Source: Trichopria drosophilae (lineage: Eukaryota > Arthropoda > Insecta > Hymenoptera > Diapriidae). From it: a DNA stretch of 64,000 nucleotides. Position 1 is the stretch's first letter, and each line of letters starts with the position of its first letter. Both the position numbers and the translations under genes were made by a program. Location: assembly GCA_030407085.1 (NCBI GenBank), contig CM059582.1:22829001-22893000 (forward strand), written 5' to 3'. Below are positions 31,758 through 43,393 of the stretch, one piece after another. The notes below the pieces were generated by a model that was given only the letters and a program-made list of their open reading frames with translations, was not told where the DNA came from and ran no database searches.

Positions 31758-34700
31758 TGTACATTCCAAATTTTTGGCATAAAATATCATATTACCAGAA
31801 TTTGTTATTAATTTCCTGCAGTTTAACGTATTGATGTATAATGAGTCTTTAGATAACGAATTTAAGGCCACACACGATTTCAAAAAGCATTAAAGCTTGA
31901 AATATTGAACAAAAAACATTCTTTTATCTCTATTTGAAAGAATCAATAATTGTAGGTCATAGTGTGCGTAAAATTCGATATTCCACCCGAATTTGTGTAA
32001 AATATGACAGGAGTTTCCTAAGATTTCGAGCTGCAAATTCATCGCATAAACTCGAATTTAATACTCACTAACGCTTCGAACTCCTTCAAGAGCATTGATC
32101 GTAAAATGAAGTTTGATTGAAGATATTACGAGTATATTATTTACGTTCAATAATCAGGAGCACTTTTTATTAATGTATTCCATTGATTACAAATTATTTC
32201 AGTAGAAAAAATAGCGAGAAATAAAAAAATGTCCTAAAATAAAAATTTTTAGGTTAGTAAAATTGTTGAATACATAATTGTTTTTTGTTTAATTTTTTTC
32301 AATGAAATCGATGGAAAACATTTGAAAATATCAGGAAATGGATCTTTAGAATTAGAAAAACATTATTTTCATACGAGAAAATTTACTTCCCTGCTTTTAT
32401 CATTTAGGTAAAAAATTAGAGATGAAAATTGACCATTTGCTTTGGAAATTAACTGCGAGTTCAACTATTTCATTTTTTTATGTTTGAACAATAACGGTAA
32501 ATCTAGTGAATGGATTAACTCTTTGAATACTAAATGTCACTTTGTATTTCAGATACTTTTTGTCGTTGTCAACAACAAAATTTATAAAAAATTAAAAATT
32601 GGTTTTTAAGATCAAACGAAGAAAAACTGTTACTTTAATCATCTTGACACCTAACAATAATATCTCATTTCATTTTTAAGGAGTTTTTGTTTTGTTTTCG
32701 ACTCAATTTAATGCACACTATGGTAGCATGTTATTGATAAAATTGAACTCTGAAAACTAAAATTCGGAATTTGAAATGAAAATCAAATTGATTGTTAGAT
32801 ACAAAGTCGAAGATTCACAATTTCATGATAAATGACACAAATTTAATGGAAAATAAAATTACGATTCAGACTGACTCTTAAATTATAGCCGAATTTTATT
32901 AAGCAATATTAGATCTTACTTTAACCGATTCCGTTTGTATATTATTTATTTTAATCCTACGGATACATATTACCGTAAGACGGATTAAAACCATTTTCCT
33001 GTTGCCTAAAGTAACAAACACGGAGTAAAGTCTTTTATTTATTTTTGCTTTGACAACGTTAAGTCAGAAATGGCCTACGTCAGTAACTGAGAGAACATTG
33101 GATTTTTCGATTTGAATTATATAACACGAAATCACTCCTAACATCGTGTTTTAAAATGCATAAAATGGAATATTTGATGGGAAAACATTTCGCAAAGTTA
33201 ACTTATTTGTGCTTAGTCATGATGTAGACAATGTGCGGGTTACTGCTCTCAATTCATGAACGTGTTGATTATTTGATATCAGATATCTGTTAAAAATAAG
33301 TTCAGCATTTGATATCTATGAAGTGTGAAGTGCAAAAATGGGTGACTTTGTATACCATCGTCCTCTTTAGTATTCAATTGATTAGTTTGAATATAATTTT
33401 AGAAAATAGAGATTAAATTCTATGTTTTATCTGGATTCAAAACTAGCACCATGTCATTAATTTAAAATATTTTCAGGATTTTCATAATCTGTCTTTTTTA
33501 AACTTAAATTTTGAGTCTTATAAAAAATTGTGAGATAATCTCTTCATCCCGTTTGTTTAGTTTTTGAGGCTCACATAATCAAACATTACAATTAAATTTT
33601 TCAACAATAGTTGTGAACTCAGTTTGCATTTGGAGATTTTGTTTTACATTATGAAGCTTGGAGCTTCATTGATATTTTGTTGCATGTATACTAACTTAAA
33701 TGAAGTATATTTGTAATAACAACATAACAATCTGCATATCCTTATAATTTCCACAATAATCACTACAACAACTTTAATGTATTGTTAGCTTAGATAAGAA
33801 TCACAATTATTACTTCAATAAATTAATTGACAATGTTTGTTCTTCTAGTATTATCGTAATTTTCTAATAAACCAGTGTTGCAGCGTTTTTTTAAACAAAT
33901 CGTTATCATCGAAGACTATATGTTGATTATTTTCTGTCGCTTCTATTATCATTTTACTGCAGTTTATTTACTTATATAAAAAAATCATAAATTACGAAGT
34001 GTTACATACAAAATATTTCTCAAATAATTATATACGTGACTTAAATTTTGTCTTGTCAATAACAAGTATCATAATTTTTATCAACGATGTAATAACATCA
34101 AGGATCAAAGATCTAAATGGCAGTTCGTTTCGATATCATTTTCTATCATGAGAATAAAAATTGATGTGGAATTAGAAAACACTTATGTAGGTATTTATTT
34201 CATTCAAATTAGTGAATAGTTTGTTTTATAGTCCATAATTATTTCAAAACTATTATTTTTTCATACTATTCGTTCTGAGAATGAACTGAATTTGGTAAAA
34301 TGTTTATGCACTCGGTATACTGTTCAAACACCTAGAGTCTCCAACTATTTATTTATTTATTTAATTATTAATATGCAGACTATCTGATGTTATTCCTAAA
34401 CTAGATTATAAGAAATTGAAAACTAGGAAAATAGACTAATAATAATTAAATAATTAAAATTTTTATGACCTGCAGTAGCAGCTGATGGTAATTGCATTAT
34501 TTAAACATTTAAATATAGCTGAAATATTTTTCCAGCGCCCTCTGTCGAAATTATTTTGTGGATGATATTTTCTTATACTCGATACGAAATTGAAGCATTT
34601 TTGACAATTGAATCGGTAATTTTGGACGTTGCCTATATATCACCTTCAAAAGTTTTGGCATATCCAGGTTTAACTCTTAGCTAGTTTGGTAAACTGCATT

Positions 34701-34840
34701 AAAAAAATGAAGTTTTGGTATCACTCCTCTGCAAAAATTCGATCATAGAATTTAAAAAATAATTCTCCATTAATAAGGTTACGTCGTCAATGACCAGATG
34801 GAATTTTGTTTTTACCCTATAACAAAGAAAAAAATGTATA

Positions 34841-35044
34841 TTGAAGGCTGATACTGTTAAAGATGAGCTGGCAGGCATTTTAAGCGATTGGATTCATAAT
34901 AAAACGTTCCATGAAATAACGGAAGTTCAGGAACATTTTTTTTGCACACACAAATCATGGAGTTTTCCACCAAGATTTTATAACCTGCAAAATTTGACTT
35001 CTTTATTTGTTCGCAGCAAACTTGGAATTAATCGCTACTTTTAA
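34841..35044 (+). pseudogene. Possible C-terminal fragment of a mariner-type transposase
   Basis: A 67-codon frame ends in TAA at 35042-35044. It contains LAGILSDWIHNKTFHEITEV, then QEHFF and FPPRFYNLQNL, ending GINRYF. The pattern of a helix with K-F and E-V followed by FF, FY about fifteen residues on, and a terminal G--YF resembles the C-terminus of mariner transposases (for example the order 'KRF--EEV---FF ... FY--GI--L--RW ... GKYF'). No catalytic block is present upstream, so the assignment is tentative. Other explanations are an unrelated exon or a chance frame. Confidence 0.3.
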
Positions 35045-35174
35045 ACATCTTTTAGTATTATATTTGAAATTAACAACATGAAAAGTATACATATAAGTAT
35101 ACATTATTGACTTCATCATTCCACACAATTATTTTCGCTAGTTAGATGATTCGAATATAGAATAAATAAATATA

Positions 35175-35425
35175 GTAGACCCTCTCGTAGTGTCACCGCC
35201 TCGGACCGAAGGAGAAACAAATCCTCTATCTGTGTCGCACCCCCACTCTCCGCTTTCCTTACACTCTAAATCCCTCTCGTAGTCAATCTGTGGATATGAG
35301 ACGGGTCAAGTGGTGGGAAGCTTACTCCGATCTATCAGAGGAACGAACTGCGACACTATCAGAGGAACGACCTGCGACGCTATCAGAGGATTTCTAGAGA
35401 GCGACACTATGAGTGGATCTATTCT
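35175..35425. repeat. GC-rich repeat patch with 24-bp tandem repeats and inverted ends
   Basis: A 250-base GC-rich island. CTATCAGAGGAACGAACTGC/GACA (35332-35355) is repeated at 35356-35379 with one or two changes and partially at 35380-35406. The margins are inverted: CCCTCTCGTAGTGTCAC at left (35177) and GCGACACTATGAG at right (about 35401-35413), and CCCTCTCGTAGTC recurs internally (35272). This looks like a small non-autonomous element with internal tandem units. The 64-codon frame through it is a by-product. Confidence 0.55.
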
Positions 35426-35666
35426 AATTCGTTGTGTTTCAATTTGTCATTTTCATGATCGATTCGTTGTAAAAATACAAGTTACAGATTATTTTATACT
35501 TTAGAGGCCAGGTTGTTTTAATTTAACTCAAATTAAGTCTAACTGTATTTATCATGTGAATAAATATAATTCACTTTATAATTGTGCACCGTATAAACTG
35601 CTAATTATTTTCACTATATAATTATTATGATTCCACATACACATTATTCGATTAACACCTGAAAAG

Positions 35667-36836
35667 ACACTTTATTCTGTTCCCTTTCAATCCAGTATTT
35701 CGTATTGAAATGCAAATTGATAGGAAGATATCTTTTCAAGATTCCGCGGTCAAAATTGAGTTTCAGCCATCAGGAATTCCATTATGGTGCCGAACTTTGA
35801 AAAAATTGGCAGAGAGTTTAGAAATATTTATTAATATCAATATTTGGCAAGTTAATAGAATGTTGAAATTCTATTGAATCTGGATAAAGGTTGATAAAAT
35901 AAATTTTATTACAAAATTTTGCTTTAAACCCCACTTCATTTTAACAACCTCAAAACGACGCCCTCGATGAAGTTTTCGATGAAAATTTTTGGACGTTCTA
36001 ACAAAAAAATCTATGTGCTTTATCAAAAGATTAAAAAAATTAATTAAGTTCTAAGAAATTATTGAAGAATATACTGGAATATTTTCAAATTTTTCTGATA
36101 TTATGAAAAATTGTGTTTTTTTTTAAATTTTTAACAGCATTTATAAATATTTAAGAAAAGTTCTGCAAAATTTTTAGAAGATTTCTTGATAAATTCTAAG
36201 AATTTGTTGTTCTTAAAATGTTTTTCAAAAACTGATAGTTTTCCAGAAAAGAATATCATAAATTATAATATTTTAAACTCTCTTCGACGAACACTACCAA
36301 GTTTTTGAAAAAATTGCAAAAAACAAACAAAATGTTTAGAATTTATCAAAGAATGTACCAAATTTTTCTCAGATGGTTTTGTTAATTCTTAAACATTTTT
36401 TTACAAATTTAAATAAAAAACATATTATGAAATTCGACTATAGTCCTGGATGATTTCTAAGAACTTTTAGCATTTTTGTATAAAAGCTCATAGTTTTTTA
36501 ATTAAAGCGCCCAGAAATTTTTTAATTGAAATTTCATTGATCGTCATTTTGAGTGTAATGAAGCGTGTGTGTAAACGCAACATTTTTTCATAAAATTCGT
36601 ACTTTATCCACCTTTATCCATAATTCAATAAACTCCCAACATTCTAATAAACTGAAAAATATTTGTAACAATAAATATTTGCGACATTGGAATTGCTGAT
36701 AGTTGAAACTCAATGTTGACGTCGAAATCTTCAAGAGTGACCTCGAAAATACTAGGATACGATCTTATCAATTTTTTTCAACTTTGATTTCGATACCAAA
36801 TACTGGATTGAAAGTGAAGGGGAAAAGGTGTACTTT
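35667..36836. mobile_element. Foldback element of about 1.2 kb (long inverted arms)
   Basis: The left arm runs from CACTTTATTCTGTTCCCTTT through TCAATCCAGTATTTCG, AAAATTGAGTTTCAGCCATC and AGAATGTTGAAATTCTATTG to GATAAAGGTTGATAAA. The right arm mirrors it in order (AAATACTGGATTGAAAGTGA at 36798, GTTGAAACTCAATGTTGA near 36702, TATCCACCTTTATCC near 36608). Each arm is about 330 bases and they flank about 480 AT-rich bases. It has no coding frame. A second, half copy lies at 50.86-51.25 kb. Confidence 0.75.
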
Positions 36837-39800
36837 AAGTCGTTAATATGAGTAGAAATTAACAAAAGAAGAATTCAGATGGTTTGGATCTGTATTCATT
36901 TTTATAAAATTTGTTCATTATTCACAATTACTGAAATGCACTTGTTCTAGAAATGTTATCTGTTGAAGAAACATAAGAATTATAGTCGCCAGTAGCTGTT
37001 GAAGGACTTAAAAGCTTAGAGCTTTTCGCTGAACTCCACCTAGTAGCACAATATATGTAACTTGAGGTATAGAGACCACGTAGGGGCTAGTATAAAATGT
37101 GGTAAAAGTAGTGTACATATCAGATATCTTATGGACTCAGGGTCTTTAAGTCTTTATTGTCTGTTTGGATAAGTCCCAGCATCTTGGAAGTCTTTTTGTA
37201 TACTTTTTGTAGATGTTGTCCAAGAGAAAATATTACGCATATTACTATCGTACGATCTTTACGTTTTATAATTTTCGACAGCATTGCGTCTAATGTATTA
37301 TATTTAAATGCATCATATTTTTGGTAAATTCGTAGAAAAGTATTACATTAGATTTGCTAATATTAATATTTTATTTAGCCCGATTATTTTGACAATCTAA
37401 GAAAATCACTGAATTTAGTATATTTTATCTACCTGTTCGAAATGTTAATTATCTTTTTTATTTTCATTTATACCAAGATTTACTCATACAATTGTATATC
37501 TACTGCTGCGAAAAGACTTTTAAACACATTGTTTTTTATCTTTAACCATCGGATCGATTTTGTTAAGATATTCCTCAACATTTTTCGACGGCAAATTTTT
37601 AATATTCAAATTTTTATACTTCACGTTTGTAGCGATAAAGTAATGATTTCTTAATAGTTAGTTAAAACATATGATGGTTAGAGTCGAAACGCATCGTAAC
37701 ATAACCTTAAATAACAACACGGATGTTTTTTTTTTAACGATTGACTGCCATTACGATTGGGCAGTTGTTATTGTGTAAAGAAATAAATTACAGATATTAT
37801 TTATACGTCGTTTTAAATATGCGAGTTTTATAAACAAATACATCGTATAAGACACATGCCCCATGTCCTATTTGTGAATTTGCGCAACTGACGAGTTCAA
37901 AATATACATTTCTTAACTATTAACAAATGGTCAATTCTAAAGAAATAAAAGACTAATATTAAACGAATCGCCTTTAATAGTATAATGCTATCTTTACAGT
38001 AAAAAAACGACTTCAACTTTTCAATTGAATGATATTTCTTTACAACAAACAATCCTTTTTTTTAGTGTAGAAGTGATCAGGAAACTTCTATTCGAGTGAG
38101 GATAATAATTTAGTCTTGACAATCTAGCAATAAATATAAATCCTTCTGCAGCTTTTAACTGTCTAGCTATCATGAAGTCTTATTAAGAATTATTATATCG
38201 TTTGCAAAGTAACACTTTCGTAACTCCAGAAACAGCATCGACTTGCTACTTTGATTATTTAAGTACTTCACTATGGGACGAAATACGAAAAAAAATGAAG
38301 ACATTCGTTTCTTTATAGATTTATTTCTTGAAAACTCACTGCTGATTAGAACTAACGAGACTTCTGAACACCTCTGCCAACTTATAAGCTATGTTAGAAG
38401 CAGAGTTTCAAAGTGCAACTTATTAATATAACCGGATGTATACAATACGTTTATTCACGTTTTTTAACATTGGAGTTGCAAATATTCAACAAAAAAAGAA
38501 ACTTCAAGCAAGAAAGTTTCTCCTCATGAACGGAAATCATATTTTAATACTAAGTAACGGAAAGTCAAAATAATTTCATTTACACCATTCTAAAATTTTG
38601 ATCGCTTAGTTAAAATAGTTATTGAATTGAATTGCAAATCGCCAATACTCGTTTTGTATTGTTTACAACACGTTGCATATCTTATCAAATTGTAACAAAT
38701 CTTTGACTACACTGAGAAAAGTGTCTTTTGCCAGTTACTATCCCGTGTCTTTTAAACAGTGTATTATAGCCCTTAAAAGAAATATTATAACTGGTAAAAT
38801 CCTCCGTCTCTTAGCATTTGTATTTGGCAGGTTATACGAAACTGTATTAAACCATCCTATTTTAAATGAATGTTTCATTACGACTAAAAGAAGACATTTT
38901 TAATATATTCTGGGTATAAGAATTCTAATACTGCGGAATACTTTCAGATGTAAGATAACTAAAATTGAAAATGAACCATCGATGAAAATTCCTTTGTCTT
39001 ATATATTTAATTAATAGAAACATTATCGATATTATAAATAAATCTTTCTCTAATGTTTTATCTCATATTTTAAAAGTCTTAATATCCAAAATTATTCGTC
39101 TCGTACAAAGAACAAAGCTTTAGAAAATTTGCAGAGAAAAACCACTAACTTTCTAATTTTCGCGGAATCTTACTACTGATACTCACATTGTATATATTAA
39201 CGAAGTAAAAAATAAGTTAATATTACAGATAAGTTAAGCATAAAGTTAAGCATAAACATGCTATTAAAAGACTGTAAATGATTTAAATTATACCAAATAC
39301 ATGTGTGGAAGATTGTAATATCGGAAACGTATAAAATCAAGCGTAATGACACAAATGTTCCCATTGTCTATTCAAATACTCTGTATTTCTTTTTTTGCAT
39401 TGACCTAGCATCATTTACATATTGTAATTTCTACTTCTCTTCGACTAGTATATAAAGCCTTTTATCAATGGAATTCCATGCTAATCGTATACGCGTTTTT
39501 TGGGCGAATGGAAAGGCACAGATGAATTCGATCCTTCTAAAAAAAATTTCCAGAATTTATAAGAAACGGGTTCAAAGCGAATACTCAAATGTAAAACGAT
39601 CTAGACAATTTTTTCTATTTATCTTTTATCTTGTGACAGCTTCGTTGCATCAACTATTCCACATTTATCCGTTCATACATGAAACAGTTTTCTGCATTTA
39701 TTTATCTCCATCCTAATATTCCATATGTATTTCTTTTATTTCAATGACATCGTCCGTGCATTTTTATCGACACGTGTTTATCATTGCAAGTAACATTGTT

Positions 39801-40220
39801 TGGTTTATTTTCAATATATGTAATTATCGGTTACTGCAGTAATTTCATTTATCTTTTGCTATTACCTGATAGTAATTTTTTGCACAAGTGTTGACATAAT
39901 ACAAAATTTCTAATTAATTCGTTTGTTATTTCATTTATTCGATTCTACCAATTTTGATTGATTTTTTTTATATTTATTTATCAAATAAAACGGTCCAAAT
40001 TTGATTATAAATATCATTTAATGTCCTTAAGATTTTTATTTAATTTAATTACCTATTTATTTTAGAAGTATAATAAATATGTCCTATTTAGTACTCAACT
40101 AAGATCTGGAATAAGTGCTTATATCTGATGTTCATCCAATATCCACAAATTATACTTTTAGTTATTACATTATATTTACGGTTTTATATACTCTATATGT
40201 CTAGAAATTTCTTCATCTTC
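36837..40220. other. AT-rich stretch without genes
   Basis: Only short chance frames are present (for example 38673-38903 and 39468-39716, plus); neither has recognisable motifs, splice context or raised GC. Nothing else supported. Confidence 0.4.
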
Positions 40221-40640
40221 TTAACCGTTCAATTCCGGGACGGACACTTTTTTTCAATTACTTTCTTTGTTACTGCAAAATTTATCTGCGGTATTTAACC
40301 TCGTTCTTGCAAAAACTGCTATCTAAACTGCAAACAATTTTAGAAGAGTTACAGCCAAATTTTGCAAATAAAAATAAAATCTGAAGATTTCAAAAATTGA
40401 AAATAGCCGCTCCAGATAGCCGCTCAAAATGTAAAACGTTACTTGATCTAAACAAAAATTTGGGTCACCGATTACGAATCTGAACTCAGATCTGAGTTAT
40501 CGGTCACTTAAAAAATTCACAAGTGCCCGGTTTCGTCTAGATCCAGTAATCTTTTGCATTTTAGTTGGCCATGTGGAATTCGCAATTTTGAAATTTAAAA
40601 ATTTGGTTTGAGATTTTAATCCTCAGAAACCCTTAAATTC
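40221..40640. repeat. Foldback element centred on a perfect palindrome
   Basis: The centre AACTCAGATCTGAGTT (40482-40497) is self-complementary. Outward, GTCACCGATTACG pairs with CGGTCACTT, and AAAATGTAAAACGTTACTTG, then ATCTAAAC at left pairs with the inverse of AGATCCAGTAATCTTTTGCA, then TTTT at right. The left margin starts TTAACCGTTCAATTCCGGGA, a TTAA-CC end like the 22.6-kb element, but I could not find a matching right terminus. CGCTCCAGATAGCCGCTC is a small internal duplication. Confidence 0.5.
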
Positions 40641-41537
40641 AGGGAGTGTTTTTTTCTCTAAAAATGACTGTTTCTAGTTGTTAATTTGTTTAAAAAAAAA
40701 CATAAATATTTTGTTGAATCAAGTCAATCTTGATTAAGACGACTACCTTTTTTTTATGTCCGTAAGGCTAGAAAAGTTTTAATGGTTACCTAATGTGAAA
40801 TCAGACTAACATCACTGTAATGGTCCAATAATATACAGGGAATAACAGTGAAACTAAATTTAGACGATTTCGAAGACAATATAACACATTTGCGCTCCCT
40901 ATTTTTTAAAATCGAAATTTAATGACAGTTGAAGAAGTGTTTTATATTGCATTTAAATCAATATTTAATAAATATTACATATTTATAATATTATATTATA
41001 GTCTTTAAGAAAAATATTTATTTGTTTCAAGAAAATACTATTTTTATTGAAGACAACTTTTTTTTGAGGTAGGATATAATATGCCAAGGAAATGATTTAC
41101 TTGAAGGAAATAAATCTCTTCGTAAACCAATAACAATTTATTTGAATCACAAATAGGAATACTTGATTAAAGTACATCAAGTTGGAGTAAATATATTTCA
41201 TTAAAGGATGTAAATTTTTTGTTGTTCGATCAGTTTGTGTGCGGAGATTAACATACGGCTAAAATATTTATTTTGACATTCGATTTTCGTAAATATAGTG
41301 ATAATATTTGACATGATCTGCTGTATAAACAGTTTCATAGGTAACTGGTTGACTATAATGTAACCAAAGTTATTAGGTGAAGAAGCTTTAAAAAAGCCAA
41401 CGCAAATAAAGCGTAAAATAGTTTTAAACGTCAAAATGTATAGTAGGGCATACAGAAAAACAAACCATTAAATCAACACTTTCTTTATATTTAGATGGCT
41501 AATCTGTAATCGAATTTAGCGAAAAGCCATTTATCCG
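40641..41537. other. AT-rich stretch, nothing recognised
   Basis: No gene, RNA or repeat with defined ends is visible. Confidence 0.4.
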
Positions 41538-41570
41538 AGTAGAAATATAAGGCTCTGACCAAAGCTTATG
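41538..41570. repeat. Truncated end of the CCCGAG-type element
   Basis: TATCCGAGTAGAAATATAAG followed by GCTCTGACC at 41536-41564 matches the terminus TACCCGAGCAGAAAT and its following CCTGA words in the complete element 300 bases to the right. It looks like a short relic end of the same family. Confidence 0.5.
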
Positions 41571-41884
41571 CCAATACATTTTTACCGCAAAATTTCGAAA
41601 ACGAAAACATTACCAGGAATACATACTGCGATATTACAATTAATACTCGACAGTAAATAAAGGTAATGAATGGGTTATTAAAAAAAATGTTCTCTTTTAT
41701 AAAACGCAATGAATCCGAGAAATTTGCATTTTCAAACGGATTTTAAAAACAAAAATTGTTAAACATAAATATAATATTCAAAGACTAACCGTCACATACA
41801 CCGTTAGAACATGTATAATTGAATCTACTCATTACCCGAGCAGAAATCTGTCCAGGCTGCCTGAAAACTTAGCAGGGCCTGATC

Positions 41885-42120
41885 AGGCATCAATCAGGCC
41901 CGCCTGATAAGGTGTGCCTTATCACTCCCGGATGAGGCCCTGAACAGGCAGAAATCAGGTGCGCCTGATAAAGTGTGCCTTGTCACTTCCGGATCAGGCC
42001 CTGACCAGGTTGCAATCAGGCGCGCCTGATAAGGTGTCCATTGTCACTCCCGGATCAGGCCCTGAACAGGCATCAGTCATGCGCGCCTGATAAGGTGGGT
42101 CTTAATACTGCCGGACCATG
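41885..42120. repeat. 61-bp tandem repeat, about 3.8 copies
   Basis: Units start at 41885, 41946, 42007 and 42068. Each reads AGGCATCAATCAGGC then GCGCCTGATAAGGTGTGCCT then TRTCACTCCCGGATCAGG then CCCTGAAC. The first three agree closely; the fourth diverges after about 40 bases. Each unit contains two CCTGAT half-palindromes. Confidence 0.85.
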
Positions 42121-42832
42121 CATTCGTCAGAGGACTACAACGTGCATCTTATCAGGCAAACGTAGTTGTTGCCTGACCATGTTCGAAACAGAGGATTGCA
42201 AAGCAAACTTTACTTGTAGCTGCATATAAGAATTTGTTATAAACATCCTTAAAAGAGGTTTCACGAGAAATATGAATGCGACATTTGGTTCTACGGGATA
42301 AATTATGTGAAACATAATTTACTCCGTAATATCGATTGCCGCAAATAGATTTTGTCTAAAACCGTGTTTGATGAAATTGTTTAAAAAATATTAATATAAA
42401 TAATTATATAATTATAAATAAGAAAACACACATATTTTATTTTTATAAAATATCCTATGTCCAGTTGTTAATTTAGCGCTAACCGCCATGTGATTAGCAT
42501 GGGCCAAAGCTGATTTTCGATCATATTATTTACTTATTATTTTTAACAACAAATTTACAACTTTTAACAAAACATCGTACATTATATTATCGGTTCAATT
42601 TTTCTCTTAGATTGGATTAAAACCGCCAGATTTAATATAGAACCACTATTGTCGAAGTTGTTTCTTGACAAAATGTTTTAAACTATTATTTTTGATAAAC
42701 AAAAAAACACGGGTATTTGATTTTTGGCAGGTATTTTATTGACGATAGTTGGTTTGACGCTACCTGAGTTGTGCTAGGTATCGGCCTTAATGGGTTATAG
42801 AAGACACAATTTTTTATAAAATGCTACAATTA

Positions 42833-42905
42833 CGAGCGTAGCGTAGTGGTTAAGGCGCCAGCGTAGTGAGCGAGAGACCCGCGTTCGATTCCCGGTCGGG
42901 GTAAA
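42833..42905 (+). repeat. tRNA-derived SINE head (pol III A and B boxes)
   Basis: GAGCGTAGCGTAGTGGTTAA contains an A-box TAGCGTAGTGG (42839-42849). GCGTTCGATTCCCGG contains a B-box (42882-42893). Their spacing of about 34 bases and the T-arm-like pairing CCGG/TCGGGG are tRNA-like, but the acceptor stem does not close and the anticodon arm (GCGCCAGCGTAGTGAGC) is irregular, so this is a tRNA-related SINE or pseudogene rather than a functional tRNA. Confidence 0.65.
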
Positions 42906-43393
42906 ATTTTTTCTTATTTATTTGCGAGCATTGAAAAATGCAAATAAAGGATGCGATATATAAAAGTATAATATAAAATATAAATAATATAAAACATTTA
43001 ATGTTTAAAAATTAAATTCAGAAATAAAAATTAACATAATCATTCGAATGACCCATTTATGAAATGTTGGATTAATAATATAATAAATATATATATCATT
43101 AAATATAAAGTGTATATAAAAGTGACTCGTACATTTGTTTGATTCATTTTATTTAATTATTATTGTTTAAACGAACTTTAGAGGTACCTCATCAGGCCCT
43201 TATAAAGCCCTGATCAAGCCCTGACAGAGGCCTGACCAGGGCCTTATTTCAGGATGCCTGATCAGGCCCGGACCAAAATAATCGTTATGTTTCTGATCAG
43301 GCCCTGATAGGGTAGCCTGATAAGGGCCTGAAATATAATCAGGCAGCCTGAGCAGGGCCTGATCAGGACCGTATCGAAATTTCTACTCGGGTA

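Larger units (their letters stand above)
29593..34840. other. AT-rich stretch with a few coding-like fragments
   Basis: Apart from the three short candidates listed separately (29831-29935, 30056-30133, 31692-31757) I see no supported gene, RNA or repeat with defined ends. Confidence 0.4.
41833..43393. mobile_element. TA-flanked element with CCCGAG(C/T)AGAAAT ends, satellite arm and SINE cargo
   Basis: The element runs from TA|CCCGAGCAGAAAT (41833-41847) to ATTTCTACTCGGG|TA (43379-43393): terminal inverted repeats inside a TA duplication, as in Tc1/mariner-type MITEs. Both subterminal regions are packed with the palindromic word CCTGATCAGG and variants: left 41860-42120, where it forms a 61-bp satellite, and right 43185-43375. 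Between them lies about 1 kb of AT-rich DNA with a tRNA-like sequence (42833-42905). No transposase frame is seen. The internal 62-64-codon frames fall in the repeats and are not genes. Confidence 0.7.

Noticed and set aside
38673..38903. 76-codon plus-strand frame
   Set aside because: No recognisable motif, no raised GC, no convincing splice or start context; length compatible with chance.
39468..39716. 82-codon plus-strand frame (MEFHANRIRVFWANGK...)
   Set aside because: The start looks protein-like but the rest is Phe/Ile/Leu noise; no family match recalled and no supporting neighbours.
41885..42120. CRISPR-like array
   Set aside because: The 61-bp units are contiguous tandem repeats with no unique spacers, inside a eukaryotic element.
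42833..42905. Functional tRNA gene
   Set aside because: A and B boxes are present, but the acceptor and anticodon stems do not form; it is embedded in a mobile element.
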